Source: Novosphingobium indicum
Lineage (GTDB): Bacteria > Pseudomonadota > Alphaproteobacteria > Sphingomonadales > Sphingomonadaceae
DNA: 64,000 bases
Direction of reading: 5' to 3'
Assembly (NCBI RefSeq): GCF_014645195.1
Contig: NZ_BMLK01000012.1
Coordinates: 62,001 to 126,000 of the forward strand
In this document: in pieces, positions 32,803 through 42,843 of the stretch
Numbering within the stretch: the first letter of the stretch is position 1
Layout: each line of letters opens with the position of its first letter
Notes under the pieces: generated by a model
Database searches by the model: none
The model's input: the letters and a program-made list of their open reading frames with translations, nothing else
Told to the model about the DNA's origin: nothing
Program-made: the position numbers and the translations under genes

Positions 32803-34088
32803 CGGGCTTCCTCCCCGGAAGTACAAGCAACAGGCTGCGCGTGCGCCTCGGCGATGACCTGGCGATATTGGAATAGGATCTCGTCGGCCCACTCCTGCTC
32901 GCTGTTGCACAACTCGCGATAGCGAGCGTGTCCGGCCTGCGACATGGCTGCCACCCAGCCGTCATCCGCATGCATCGCCGTCATGCACGATGCAAAGGCA
33001 GGTACATGGGCGGTATTGATCGCCTTTCCAAAACCAGCACGCTGAATTTCATCGGCCATCAGCGAGCGCTCGCTGAGGATGACCGGGACGCCCGAACCGA
33101 TCGCTTCCAGCGCGACCAGACCAAAGGGTTCCGCCCAGCGGCTCGGCATCACGGCGATCCGCGCCTGCGAAAGCGCCCGCGCCACGCCCATCCGGTCCTG
33201 ACGGCCAAGAAACACGGCGCGCGGGTTCAACTGGCGGACACGCTCGACTTCGCTGCCCTCGCCCACGAAGGTAATTGGCACGCCTGCCCTGTCCGCCGCC
33301 CTGGCTGCGAGATCCGCTCCCTTTTCGGCCGAAATGCGGCCGATGAAGACAATGCCCCGGTTCGCTTCCGCACGCACCCGCTCGGCGCAGGGGGGCGACA
33401 CCGGATTGCGCACGGCAACCAGATTCTCAGCAGGCCATTGTGCGGCGACGAAATGCCTTCGCTGCTCCGGATGGATCAGCAGCACGCGTGCGGCACCGCC
33501 GGGGCCACCCATAAGCCACCGCCGCAACCCTTCACGGCCCGAACGCCAGAGCTTGTGCGCATGCGAGGCCTTGTCGCACTGGGTGCGCAGACAGGCTTTC
33601 GAAAGCGGCGTCAGGCAGCATTCGCGTTCGGTGCGGTAATTGAAGAAAGCACCGTTCGGGCAGCCATTGAAATAGTCGTGCCCATGCAGGATCAACCGGT
33701 CGCGCACGTCCTGCAGCGCCCCGAAAACCGCCGGTGTCAGCACTTTCGACCAGCCATGCAGATGATAGACAGTGCGAGGGGTATCGTTGCGCCGGATCCA
33801 CTCCCTCACCCGGACAAAAGCCGCATGGTTGAAAAACCCGGCGCTAAACGCCCCGATCTTCGACCTCTCCAACAATGCCTTGCCGTGCAGAGGCACGAAT
33901 TCGACGTCGTCACGATGGAAATTCGCTCCGGCATCGCCTGCGAAGAACGTCACCGGCAAACCCCGTTCACGCAGACGCGCGATCAGGACCTGCACAAGGT
34001 AGGAAGCACCGCCGAGTGCCTCGCTGAAGTCATGCAGCAGCACCACGCGCTCGGGGCGGCTGGAATGCGGAAAAGGTTCGTGCCGCAT
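32799..34088 (-). CDS. Glycosyltransferase family 4
   Basis: The 429-residue GT-B protein has an N-terminal domain (VVLLHDFSEALGGASYLVQ) and a C-terminal nucleotide-binding domain with GIVFIGRISAEKGADLAARA and the EX7E-type motif EPFGLVALEA. An unusual cysteine-rich insert (FNYRTERECCLTPLSKACL) lies between them; it resembles the Cys-rich segment in some EPS glycosyltransferases. ATG 34088 has GAGG eight bases upstream; an in-frame TTG 12 bases earlier overlaps the wza-like stop. Confidence 0.85.
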   Translation of the reverse strand: MRHEPFPHSSRPERVVLLHDFSEALGGASYLVQVLIARLRERGLPVTFFAGDAGANFHRDDVEFVPLHGKALLERSKIGAFSAGFFNHAAFVRVREWIRRNDTPRTVYHLHGWSKVLTPAVFGALQDVRDRLILHGHDYFNGCPNGAFFNYRTERECCLTPLSKACLRTQCDKASHAHKLWRSGREGLRRWLMGGPGGAARVLLIHPEQRRHFVAAQWPAENLVAVRNPVSPPCAERVRAEANRGIVFIGRISAEKGADLAARAADRAGVPITFVGEGSEVERVRQLNPRAVFLGRQDRMGVARALSQARIAVMPSRWAEPFGLVALEAIGSGVPVILSERSLMADEIQRAGFGKAINTAHVPAFASCMTAMHADDGWVAAMSQAGHARYRELCNSEQEWADEILFQYRQVIAEAHAQPVACTSGEEAR

Positions 34089-34096
34089 CGCGCGCC

Positions 34097-34645
34097 TCAA
34101 AAGTAGCGCTGGTCTATGCGGACCGTATCGCCCGGCAGAACCGTCGCCCCGCTCGTCAGCTTGTAGGCGCTCTCCTCGGCGTCATCGACATGGCGAATGT
34201 AGACGACTTTCTCGTTCGCCCGGTATGTGAAGCCGCCCGCCTTGGCGACGAGCGCATGCACCGTCATCCGGTCGCTGTAGCCGTATTCGCCTGGCTTCTG
34301 CACTTCGCCCAGAATGTAGATCGGCCGGTAGCTCACGACGTCGAGATTGATCCGTGCGTCACGCACGTATTCCTTCCGCAGCGTCGCTGCCAGTTCGGTG
34401 CGCAATTGCGCCAGCGTCTTGCCGGCCGCCTGCACATCGCCAACCATAGGCAAGCCGATCGTACCCTGATCGCTGATCACATATTCACCGGAGATCGTGT
34501 CTTCGCGAAAGACATCGAGTTTCAACCGGTCTCCGCGAGACAGCCGGTATTCCACGATGCTGGCGCTCGGAAGCGTCATGCTGGCGGTCGAGGCACACCC
34601 CATCAGGAGAGCGCAGCCGACAAGGCCAATAGTGCGAAACAGCAT
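34097..34645 (-). CDS. Polysaccharide export outer-membrane lipoprotein (Wza-like)
   Basis: This is a short member (182 residues) of the Wza/OPX family. ATG 34645 has GGAAGG six bases upstream and gives a signal peptide ending in the lipobox LMGC. The Poly_export domain is visible (YRLSRGDRLKLDVFREDTIS, DQGTIGLPMVGDV) and one SLBB-like domain (YILGEVQKPGEYGYSDRMTV). The protein lacks the extra domains and C-terminal helix of full-size Wza, so the outer-membrane pore may depend on the beta-barrel protein encoded upstream. Confidence 0.9.
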   Translation of the reverse strand: MLFRTIGLVGCALLMGCASTASMTLPSASIVEYRLSRGDRLKLDVFREDTISGEYVISDQGTIGLPMVGDVQAAGKTLAQLRTELAATLRKEYVRDARINLDVVSYRPIYILGEVQKPGEYGYSDRMTVHALVAKAGGFTYRANEKVVYIRHVDDAEESAYKLTSGATVLPGDTVRIDQRYF

Positions 34646-34679
34646 GGAAGACCTTCCTTTGAACAGTGGTTTCATGGTG

Positions 34680-35813
34680 TCATGCGACCTTTCGGGAGGC
34701 GTGGCCTGAATGGAATTCCAGCGCCTCGCGTATTCCGGCAGCGAAAGCCTGGGGCGAGAACCGGGCGGCATTCGATACTGCCACCTCAGGATCGAAGCTC
34801 GGCAGCCACGCATCGAAGCGGTGCAGGCATTCGCAAAGCGCGTCCGCTGTCTGCTGGTGAAAGAAGAGGCCGGTCCGGCCATCGACGATGGAATCGAGCA
34901 CCCCGCCGCGCCCGAAGGCAATCACAGGGCGGCCGCTGGCATTGGCCTCCACCGGCACGATCCCGAAGTCTTCTTCCGGCGTGAAGACGAGTGCCCGGCA
35001 GGTGGCATAGGCGCGCTTGAGTTCGTCGAAAGAGAGGCGTTTGCGGACTTCGACATTCGGGCCAGCGCGGGTCTGGACATAGTCGAACATCTCTCCGTCA
35101 CCGACCATCAGCGCGGGAACGCCGAGCCGGTTGAACGCCTCCAGCGCCACGTCCGCCCGCTTGTAGGGGGTCATCTGGCTGATCCAGAGGTAACGATCGG
35201 TCACATCGCCCGCAGGCTTGAAGGCATCGACCGCGACGGGCGGATGCACGACCCGCGCCTCACGGCCCCAGACCTTGCGGATGCGCTGCGCGATGAAATG
35301 GCTGTTGGCCACGATCCCGTCGACGCGACTGGCCGAATTGACATCCCACTGGCGCAAGCGATGGAAAAGCGCCGGCATCAGGGCGCGGCTGACTGTCCCG
35401 GCAGTGGCCTTGTAGTCGTGATAGTGGTCCCACAGGTACCGCATGGGTGAGTGGCAGTAGCAAAGGTGCAGCGCGTCGGGACGCGTGATGATCCCCTTGG
35501 CCGGCCCGGACTCACTGCTGATGACGAGGTCGTATTCGCGCAGATCGAGTTCCTCGAGCGCCATGGGCATAAGCGGCAGATATTTCTGATAATGCCGCCG
35601 CGCACCGGGCAATCGACCGATGAAGGTTTCGCGTACATTCGCGGCCCGGATCTTCTCCGAGACCTTGTCCGGGTCGTAGACATGGGTGAACACGTCCGCT
35701 CCCGGAAACATGTCCAGCAGCTGTTCCAGCACGCGCTCGCCGCCGCGCATGGCAATCAGCCAATAGTGCACGAGGGCCACGCGCGGCGCAGCGGCAGGGG
35801 ACACTCCGATCAC
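34680..35813 (-). CDS. Glycosyltransferase family 4
   Basis: The 377-residue GT-B protein starts at GTG 35813, which overlaps the kinase stop (GTGA) and has AGGGG eight bases upstream. The N-terminal segment VALVHYWLIAMRGGERVLEQ and the C-terminal GT1 fold (LWISQMTPYKRADVALEAF, EX7E motif EEDFGIVPVEANASGRPV) are clear. It is probably a mannosyl- or similar hexosyltransferase of the repeat unit, but donor and acceptor cannot be told from sequence. Confidence 0.88.
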   Translation of the reverse strand: MIGVSPAAAPRVALVHYWLIAMRGGERVLEQLLDMFPGADVFTHVYDPDKVSEKIRAANVRETFIGRLPGARRHYQKYLPLMPMALEELDLREYDLVISSESGPAKGIITRPDALHLCYCHSPMRYLWDHYHDYKATAGTVSRALMPALFHRLRQWDVNSASRVDGIVANSHFIAQRIRKVWGREARVVHPPVAVDAFKPAGDVTDRYLWISQMTPYKRADVALEAFNRLGVPALMVGDGEMFDYVQTRAGPNVEVRKRLSFDELKRAYATCRALVFTPEEDFGIVPVEANASGRPVIAFGRGGVLDSIVDGRTGLFFHQQTADALCECLHRFDAWLPSFDPEVAVSNAARFSPQAFAAGIREALEFHSGHASRKVA

Positions 35814-38044
35814 GTGTAGTACCCCTGATACTTCTCGTAGAAGCTTGCAGCGTCGTGTCCGCCGAACCGTACCTGCTTCTTCATGTCGACACGATTGAGG
35901 ACGATGCCCATGGCCTTGATCGTGCGGATCGGCAGCTGCCGCACCGCCGCTTTCACGACGCGGTCCGTGGTCTTGCGCCAATGCACGACCAGCACGACGT
36001 CATCTGCGAGCGAGACGATCTCGCGCGCCTCCGCGATCGGCAGAATCGGCGGGCAATCGAGGAGGATGACGTCGAAGTCCTCACGCAATCGCGCAATGAC
36101 CCGATGCAGCCGCCCTCGCTCGGTCAAGCGCTGCCCCTTAGCGAAAGGCCGGGTAATCGGAATGATCCGCAGCGTCGAATCTGCTTCCTGATATTGCGGG
36201 ATTTCGGCGCCTTCGGACAGCAAGGCATCCTGCAGCCCGGGCTCACCGTTGTGCAGATCAAGCTGCCGACTCAGGTGCGCGCGGATCACGTCGCAGTCGA
36301 TCACCAGAACCCGTTCATTGGCCATCGCGAGCGCACGGCCCATGCACGCGGCGATCGTCGTCTTGCCTTCACCGGGTACGGCCGATGTAATGGCTATAAC
36401 CTTGCCAGCCTGTGCAGAGGAATGGCGGATGGAGACAATCACGTTGCGCAGGGCTTCGGAAAAGCCGCCGTCCGGATGGTCGCGGACGGTATCGAGCGGA
36501 GACGCCCCATGCGGCTCCACGGTCCGGTAGGCCGGCACGAAACCCAGCCCGGGAATTCCAAGCCGGCTTTCGACGTCGTCGAGCGTCGTCAGCCCGCGAT
36601 AGGAAAGCTCGGACATGATCGCCACAACGGCGCCGAGCAAAAGGCCTACCGCGAGACCCAGCGCGAGATTCAGAACCATATCCGGCGACTTGGGCAAAAC
36701 CGGCACATTGCCTGCGGAGATCAGGCGTGCGGTCGGCTGCTCGGTGCCACTACCCGCCACCACTTCGTTGTAGCGCTCAAGATACGACTGATAGAGCGTC
36801 TGCGCTGCATCGGCCCGCTTTTCCAGATCGGCGAGCGAGACCAGCGCGCTGTTATCGGTGCTCAGCTGCGCCCGCGTTCCCGATCGGCTGGCGAGCAACG
36901 AAGACAGCCGCTGCGCCGAAGCCTGCGCATTCGATTCCAGCGCCCGGATCGAGCGGCCGACTTCTCCGGCAATCTGCCGGTCCAGATCGGCAATCTGCCG
37001 ACGCACCGTGATCAGGTCCGGATTGTTATCAAAGTAGCGTTGGGAAAGGTCCCGCTCCCGGACAACCAGTTGCGCACGCTGGGCGCGCAGGGCGGAAACG
37101 ACAGGCGAACCTGCCGCCTCCCCTACTCTGTCGGCACCGCCCGTGCGCATCTGTGCCCGTGCACTGGATAGCGCCGCGGCATCCCTCGCCGCCTCGGCCC
37201 GGGCTGAGGCGATCTGCTGGTTGTAGGCCGAAATCTCCTGCTCGGTCAGGCTCGTGGCGGCAGAACTGAGCAGGCCCGTGCGCACACGATAGGCCTGAAC
37301 CGCTGCGAAGGCCTCGTTCGCGGTCTGGCGCAACTCATCGACACGCGCCCGCAGCACTTCAGCCGCCGTCGAATTCGTCCGCGCCCGTTCCCGCGCATCG
37401 TCCGTCGTGAACAGGCGCGCATAGGTATTGGCGATCAAGGCCGCCCGTTCGGGATCGGAATCGTCAAAAGCAATGCGCAAGCTGAACGAGTTTCCGACGC
37501 GGGCAACATTCAGATTGTCGGTCAGATAGATGATTGCCTTGTCACGAAGCGTCGGCTCACCGTCGCTTGGCCGGGCTCCGTTGCGTCTTCTTTCAATGCC
37601 AAGCGAAGACAGGATATTGTCCAGAGCCGATCGCGGAGCCATCACGTCAGCCTTGAAGGCCGCGTCCTTCAACAAACCGGTGCGCTCCAGCACCTGGGCA
37701 GCCATCTTGCGGGAGCGGATCAGTTCGATCTGCGTTTCCACATCCTCGGCACGCGTCGGGCCTTCTTGCGCCTCCTCGGCCCTGTCCGGAACCAGTTCGG
37801 TAGACTTGGTGATCATCACGACGTCGGCGCTCGACCGGTAGATCCGCGGCAGGGCCGTGGTCCAAATCGCTGTCAGGCCGAGACAGATGGCCAGGGTCAG
37901 GAGCAGGGCTTCCCGCCGGCGGCGCAACATGGCCAGCAGGAAACGGACGGAGATGTGTTCCTCGGTATGCCCATAGGAGGCACCGCCTTTGACCATGACC
38001 TGCGGAAGGCCCGTTTCGGTCTGATAAAGCGCAGGAAGGTTCAC
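35810..38044 (-). CDS. Polysaccharide co-polymerase with tyrosine autokinase domain (Wzc-like)
   Basis: The 744-residue protein controls chain length and export. It has a Wzz domain with helices near residues 45-65 and 460-480, a long periplasmic coiled-coil region between them, and a cytoplasmic BY-kinase. Kinase motifs are Walker A AVPGEGKTT near residue 556, Walker A' VLVIDCDVI, and Walker B VILLDCPP. The tail SFYEKYQGYYT holds four tyrosines, the expected autophosphorylation cluster. In sphingan clusters these two parts are separate proteins (GelC, GelE). The start is GTG 38044, close to the upstream barrel gene. Confidence 0.93.
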   Translation of the reverse strand: MNLPALYQTETGLPQVMVKGGASYGHTEEHISVRFLLAMLRRRREALLLTLAICLGLTAIWTTALPRIYRSSADVVMITKSTELVPDRAEEAQEGPTRAEDVETQIELIRSRKMAAQVLERTGLLKDAAFKADVMAPRSALDNILSSLGIERRRNGARPSDGEPTLRDKAIIYLTDNLNVARVGNSFSLRIAFDDSDPERAALIANTYARLFTTDDARERARTNSTAAEVLRARVDELRQTANEAFAAVQAYRVRTGLLSSAATSLTEQEISAYNQQIASARAEAARDAAALSSARAQMRTGGADRVGEAAGSPVVSALRAQRAQLVVRERDLSQRYFDNNPDLITVRRQIADLDRQIAGEVGRSIRALESNAQASAQRLSSLLASRSGTRAQLSTDNSALVSLADLEKRADAAQTLYQSYLERYNEVVAGSGTEQPTARLISAGNVPVLPKSPDMVLNLALGLAVGLLLGAVVAIMSELSYRGLTTLDDVESRLGIPGLGFVPAYRTVEPHGASPLDTVRDHPDGGFSEALRNVIVSIRHSSAQAGKVIAITSAVPGEGKTTIAACMGRALAMANERVLVIDCDVIRAHLSRQLDLHNGEPGLQDALLSEGAEIPQYQEADSTLRIIPITRPFAKGQRLTERGRLHRVIARLREDFDVILLDCPPILPIAEAREIVSLADDVVLVVHWRKTTDRVVKAAVRQLPIRTIKAMGIVLNRVDMKKQVRFGGHDAASFYEKYQGYYT

Positions 38045-38057
38045 TCGAATTCCTTCC

Positions 38058-39338
38058 TCAAGGCGTGATCGTCACGCCGAGTCCGGCGCTGAACGAGGTG
38101 AAGGGATTGACGAGAGGAGCGCCGCTTACATCCTGACGCAGAACGCCGAGATAGGCCCCGATCGAGAGCGATCGGTTCACCCGGTACTGCGCGCGCAGGC
38201 GGAACGACTTGCGCCACGTGCGGGTATCGACGTCACCGAAGTCGCCACGCTCCAGCCCGGCATCGAGCGCCAGCCGCAAGTTGCGAAGCGGATCGTAGTA
38301 GGCACTCAGCGTAATAGTATCGGTAAGAATGCCGCCGACTGTGCGGGCACCACTGTTGCGAAAATCGCGGCGAGCCTGCGCTCGAAGGGTCAGCAGCGGT
38401 GTGACGTACCATTGCAGGTCGGCGCGGAAGGTGACGCCGCTGAAATCGCGATAGGCGGGCTGATCGTAATCGCGGGACCGATAGCCGATGCTGGCCTCGC
38501 CCGAGATGACCGGCGACAACTCTCCGCGCAGGCCGGCCACGACCGTGTAATCGCGCGAGTCCCGCTGCAGGGCCGCCGGGGCCGATGTGGAGGCAACGTC
38601 ATCGTAAGAAGCGGCTGCGAACCCGGACAAGAGGCCGGAAAACTCGTATTCCAGCCTGAGTTCGCCACCGACGGTACGCGTGTCGCGAAAGGACTGGTCG
38701 GCACTGCCGCCGCCAGCCCGATCGACCGCGTTGTAATCGAGCTGTTCGTACTGCAGCCGGGGAACAACACGGAATGCTCCAAAGGCAAAACCCGCTCCCA
38801 CATCGGCCGACAACCGCCGGAAACTGACCGGTTCGGCGGCATCGGGCACCGAACCGACGCTGCTGCGCGGCTCGATCAATTGGGCGTACTGCGCGGAGAG
38901 CCGGATGGCCTGACGAGGCCCCAGGTCGAAACGCCCCCCGGCCTCGAGAGTATATTGTTCGCTGTTTTCGGTCGTATAGCGCGAATAGCGGCGCAAAGCG
39001 CCCATGGCCGAGAAACGAAGTTCGTGACGGCTGGCGTTCGTGCGCAGCTTGAGGGCGGGATTTACTGTCGCCGATGCTGCCGCCTGTGCGTCGGGCCGGT
39101 TGAACAGATTGGTCTGAAAGCCACCGACCATCGAAACGCTCGGCTCTGCCAGAAGAGCACCGACCACTACAGGCCGAGGGCTGTAGTCCGGCTCCAGACG
39201 GCCGCCCGCCACGTCGTTCCGGTCAAGATCGGGTTCGATCACGATGACGCTGCCCACTCCAACTGACTGTGCGCATGCAAAGGTCGGCATCACGGCAGCA
39301 CCGGAAGACAACGCAAGTTTGACCAGCCCGCGCTTCAT
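38058..39338 (-). CDS. Outer-membrane beta-barrel protein of the polysaccharide cluster
   Basis: The 426-residue protein has a signal peptide (MKRGLVKLALSSGAAVMPTFACAQ) followed by many short amphipathic strands with aromatic ends and a C-terminus rich in alternating small and hydrophobic residues (FSAGLGVTITP). It fits the BBP2/outer-membrane barrel families found in exopolysaccharide clusters, such as GelF-type proteins. A role as outer-membrane channel with the short Wza-like protein is plausible. It heads a minus-strand run through wzc, glycosyltransferases and wza. Confidence 0.78.
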   Translation of the reverse strand: MKRGLVKLALSSGAAVMPTFACAQSVGVGSVIVIEPDLDRNDVAGGRLEPDYSPRPVVVGALLAEPSVSMVGGFQTNLFNRPDAQAAASATVNPALKLRTNASRHELRFSAMGALRRYSRYTTENSEQYTLEAGGRFDLGPRQAIRLSAQYAQLIEPRSSVGSVPDAAEPVSFRRLSADVGAGFAFGAFRVVPRLQYEQLDYNAVDRAGGGSADQSFRDTRTVGGELRLEYEFSGLLSGFAAASYDDVASTSAPAALQRDSRDYTVVAGLRGELSPVISGEASIGYRSRDYDQPAYRDFSGVTFRADLQWYVTPLLTLRAQARRDFRNSGARTVGGILTDTITLSAYYDPLRNLRLALDAGLERGDFGDVDTRTWRKSFRLRAQYRVNRSLSIGAYLGVLRQDVSGAPLVNPFTSFSAGLGVTITP

Positions 39339-39473
39339 CCCGCCTGCCCACCCCGCAAACTGCCCGACCTACGACCGTTTCAGCCGCAGAACAGATTCCC
39401 TACCCATCCAGAAATTGTATTTCAGGATCACACCCGAATACGCTTCCAGATCACGCAGCTATTGTTATCCTGC

Positions 39474-40835
39474 CTATTCTTTCAGCGCGCGTTTCAATTG
39501 ATCCGAAAGCGGTCTAACAATGTATTGAAGTATTGTTCGCTGCTGCGTCTGAATAAAGACCTCCACAGGCATACCGACGGAAAGCCGTGCTTCCTCGAGC
39601 TTGCGAAATTCATCATCCGGAATGGATACAGTGACCGAGTAGAATGCCGCATTGGTCGCGCGGTCGGTCGAACGATCGGCGGCCACGCGCGTGACCTTGC
39701 CTTCCAGCTCGGGCGTGGTGCGCATATTGAGAGCGGTGAAGCGCAAATGCGCAGGCTGGTCAACGGTCACACTGTCGATATCGGTCACCCGCACCTGAGC
39801 CCTGACGACGAGGCGGTCCGCATCGGGAACGATCTCCATCAGCGGTTCGCCGGCAGGCACCACGCTGCCCACGGTCCGAACCTGCAGCTTGTCGACGATA
39901 CCGTCCTGCGGTGCGCGGATCGCAGTGCGATCGTTCTGGTCGCTGGCCGCAACCTCTGCCTTGCGCAGGTCCGAGATCGCAGCCTGCACTTGTGCAAGCT
40001 CCAGCGCCGCCTCGCTCCGCGCGACGCTGCCGACACCGGCGATCTGGACCTGCAGTTCGCCAATCCGCGCCTGCGCCTGCGCCGTTCCCGACTGCGCAGC
40101 GGCATGTTGCGCTTCGACGCCCACCGCCGCTCGCTCCAACGCGTTGAGGCGATCGAGCGTCGTCAGGCGATTTTCGTAGAGCTGACGGGTCTGTGCCAGT
40201 TCCTCGCGCACAAGTTCACCCTGCCGCGCGTAGGCCTGCGCCTGGCTCGCATATGTCGCGATCTGGGCCCGCGCCTGCGCGACCTGGGCGCGAAGTTGCC
40301 GAACCCGGTCCGCACGCGCCTGCCGGACCAGCGCAAAGCTGCGCCGTTCGTCTTCGAGCAGCGCCCGAATTTCGGGCTCAGCGGCGCGCCGTATCAATTC
40401 TTCGGGAAAAGTAACACCTGCCGCTCCGCTCTGTACGGCCCGCAGACGCGCCGCCTTGGCCAGCAACTGGTCAAGCCCGAGACCGGTATATTCGGCGACG
40501 GCCCCGGACACCGTGTCGTCCAGCCGGATGAGCACTTGCCCCTTCTCGACGTGATCACCGTCCTGAACGAAAATATCCGCGACCACGCCGCCGAAAGGGT
40601 GGGAAATCTCCTTCACGTGCGTTTCGACGGTCACTTCGCCTGGTGCGATCACCGCGCCGGCCATCGGCAGGAGCGCGATCAATCCCCCGATCCCGAACAC
40701 AAGCACGGCGACGGCGGCGAGCCCGAAGCGGACCAGCCGCGAGAGCCCCTGCTCAGCCTGACGCGAAAAGTCGCCGTCGATCGGCTTCAAGGCACCGGGG
40801 GATGCGCCTTCGATCAGGTAGGCGGCCTGGCTCAT
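39474..40835 (-). CDS. Type I secretion membrane-fusion protein (HlyD family)
   Basis: This 453-residue adaptor bridges the ABC protein and TolC. One N-terminal membrane helix (GLAAVAVLVFGIGGLIALL) is followed by a lipoyl/barrel-sandwich segment (VTVETHVKEISHPFGGVV, QVLIRLDDTVS), a long alpha-helical coiled coil rich in Ala, Gln and Arg (about residues 110-290), and a C-terminal beta-barrel domain. ATG 40835 overlaps the ABC gene stop by four bases. It resembles AtrB of sphingan clusters. Confidence 0.93.
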   Translation of the reverse strand: MSQAAYLIEGASPGALKPIDGDFSRQAEQGLSRLVRFGLAAVAVLVFGIGGLIALLPMAGAVIAPGEVTVETHVKEISHPFGGVVADIFVQDGDHVEKGQVLIRLDDTVSGAVAEYTGLGLDQLLAKAARLRAVQSGAAGVTFPEELIRRAAEPEIRALLEDERRSFALVRQARADRVRQLRAQVAQARAQIATYASQAQAYARQGELVREELAQTRQLYENRLTTLDRLNALERAAVGVEAQHAAAQSGTAQAQARIGELQVQIAGVGSVARSEAALELAQVQAAISDLRKAEVAASDQNDRTAIRAPQDGIVDKLQVRTVGSVVPAGEPLMEIVPDADRLVVRAQVRVTDIDSVTVDQPAHLRFTALNMRTTPELEGKVTRVAADRSTDRATNAAFYSVTVSIPDDEFRKLEEARLSVGMPVEVFIQTQQRTILQYIVRPLSDQLKRALKE

Positions 40836-42601
40836 CCTTCCACCTGCGCCGGTTCGCCCGTAGAACCACCTTCTATTTCAACGGTCTCACCCGCACCCGG
40901 CCGGGTCAGCGGCGGGGGGGCTTTCCTGCGCGCTTCGAACTCCTCGCGCGTCTCGAAGCGCTGGCGGCGGCCGTTGCCCATCACCATGATATGGCTCACA
41001 TGTGCCACCACGTTCGGCCGGTGGGCGATCACCAGCACGATCCCACCCCGATCGCGCACGCCCTTTATCGCCTTGGCGAGCGCCGCCTCGCCGTCATAAT
41101 CGAGATTGCTGTTGGGCTCGTCGAGGACCACGAGGAAGGGATTGCCGTATAGCGCACGCGCCAGAGCAATGCGCTGCTGCTGGCCGGCGGAGAGCCCTCC
41201 ACCTTGCGGCCCGATCGCATGATCGTATCCGTTTTCGAGGCGCACGATCAGGTCATGACAGTCCGCCGCCCTGGCCGCTTCGAGAACGGCCTGCCGATCC
41301 GCATCAGCTTGAAATCGGGCAATATTCTGCGCAATCGTCCCCTCGAACAATTCGATCGACTGCGGCACGTAGCCCACGATCCGCGCGATCTGATCCGATG
41401 GCCACTGATCGAGGGTCGCGCCGTCGAGCCGCACGGAGCCCCGCAGCATCGGCCATATCCCGCACACGGCGCGCGCCAGAGTGGTCTTTCCCGAACCGCT
41501 CGGCCCGACCACCGCCAGCGCATCGCCGGCGGCAAGGTCGAAGCTGACCTCGGCCAGCGTCACCGTGCGCACGCCCGGCGGCGCGGCGGTTACGCGCGAA
41601 ACGGTAAGCCGCGCCTTGGGATAGTCCAGTCCCATGGGTTCGATCCGGTTGGGAATGGCGTGCAGCAGATCGCTTACCCGCCCCAGCGCCTGCCGGCTGG
41701 ACACCATACCCTTCCAGTTGGCGATCACCTGCTCGACCGGCGCCAGAGCGCGCGAAGACAGGATCGAGCTGGCAATGATGATGCCCCCGGTCGCGCTGCC
41801 CCGGATCACCAGATAGGCCCCCAGGGCGAGCGTTGCCGACTGCAGCAGCATGCGGAAGGCCTTGGTCAGACCAGACATGGTGCTGGAGAGCGACGAAAAG
41901 CGGTCGTTCGCCTTGAGGTACTCCGCCTCCACCGCGTGCCATTCGTCCCGCCGCGCGCCGGACATGCCCAGCGCCTTGAGCGTCTCGGCATTGCGCAAGG
42001 TCGCTTCGGCAAGCGTGGCCCGCCGCGCGCCGCTGCGCATCGTCTCGGTCGCGAGCGGGGCCGTCATCCGGTTGTTGAGCAGCATCAGCGTGACCAGCAC
42101 CGCCACGCCCAGCAGCGCGAGCAGTCCCAGTGACCAGTGGAACACGCTGAGGATCAGAAGATAGACGACGATCCAGGGCAGATCGAGCAAGGCAAGCGGC
42201 CCCGGCCCGGACAGGTATCCGCGCGCCGTATCGATATCGCGCACGATCTGCGTGCCGTTGGGCATCGCGCCGCGGCTGAGTTCATAGCGGGAAATGACAT
42301 CGAGCACCCGGTCGCTGATGGTGCGCATGAACAGCGACCCGACATGGACCATGATCCGCCCGCGCACGACATCCAGGACCGCCTGGAAGGCATAGGCAAG
42401 CGCCACCATGACCAGGAGGCTGACCAGCGACGGCACGCTGCGGCTGGGCAGCACATCGTCGTACACCAGCAGCATGAAGAACGAGCCGGAGAGCAGCAGG
42501 ACGTTGTAGACGCTGCTGATCGCGACGACCGGCACAAGCACCCGCCGAAGCGGCGCCATGGCGGTCTTCAATTCGGTGGACAAGCGGAAGCCGAAGGTCA
42601 C
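40832..42601 (-). CDS. Type I secretion system permease/ATPase
   Basis: The 589-residue ABC exporter has a membrane domain in its first ~310 residues and an ATPase with Walker A GPSGSGKTT, signature LSAGQQQRIAL and Walker B FLVVLDEPNSN. There is no C39 peptidase or C39-like N-domain, so it is of the PrtD/AprD type that exports RTX proteins without processing. GTG 42601 is chosen because GAGG lies about eight bases upstream. The RTX protease and the small RTX protein in this cluster are likely cargo. It resembles AtrD of sphingan clusters. Confidence 0.92.
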   Translation of the reverse strand: MTFGFRLSTELKTAMAPLRRVLVPVVAISSVYNVLLLSGSFFMLLVYDDVLPSRSVPSLVSLLVMVALAYAFQAVLDVVRGRIMVHVGSLFMRTISDRVLDVISRYELSRGAMPNGTQIVRDIDTARGYLSGPGPLALLDLPWIVVYLLILSVFHWSLGLLALLGVAVLVTLMLLNNRMTAPLATETMRSGARRATLAEATLRNAETLKALGMSGARRDEWHAVEAEYLKANDRFSSLSSTMSGLTKAFRMLLQSATLALGAYLVIRGSATGGIIIASSILSSRALAPVEQVIANWKGMVSSRQALGRVSDLLHAIPNRIEPMGLDYPKARLTVSRVTAAPPGVRTVTLAEVSFDLAAGDALAVVGPSGSGKTTLARAVCGIWPMLRGSVRLDGATLDQWPSDQIARIVGYVPQSIELFEGTIAQNIARFQADADRQAVLEAARAADCHDLIVRLENGYDHAIGPQGGGLSAGQQQRIALARALYGNPFLVVLDEPNSNLDYDGEAALAKAIKGVRDRGGIVLVIAHRPNVVAHVSHIMVMGNGRRQRFETREEFEARRKAPPPLTRPGAGETVEIEGGSTGEPAQVEG

Positions 42602-42843
42602 GAGTACCGCCTCACCGCGCCGTTCCGAAAGCGCCGCGACACCCAAACATCGTCCCAATCGGATCGACCGCTGCCCCTGTCGCGAGCAGCCCAAGCGCGC
42701 GCTGCCATAATTGAATCCTGTCCGGAGCCATCTCGCGATGCACTAGATCAGTCGCGCCCCTAAACAGCCAGAACCGTTAGATCAGTTTTGGGGCTTCCCG
42801 GAGCAGTTCTGTTCAAATCCAACCTAATTATAAGGGCGGATAC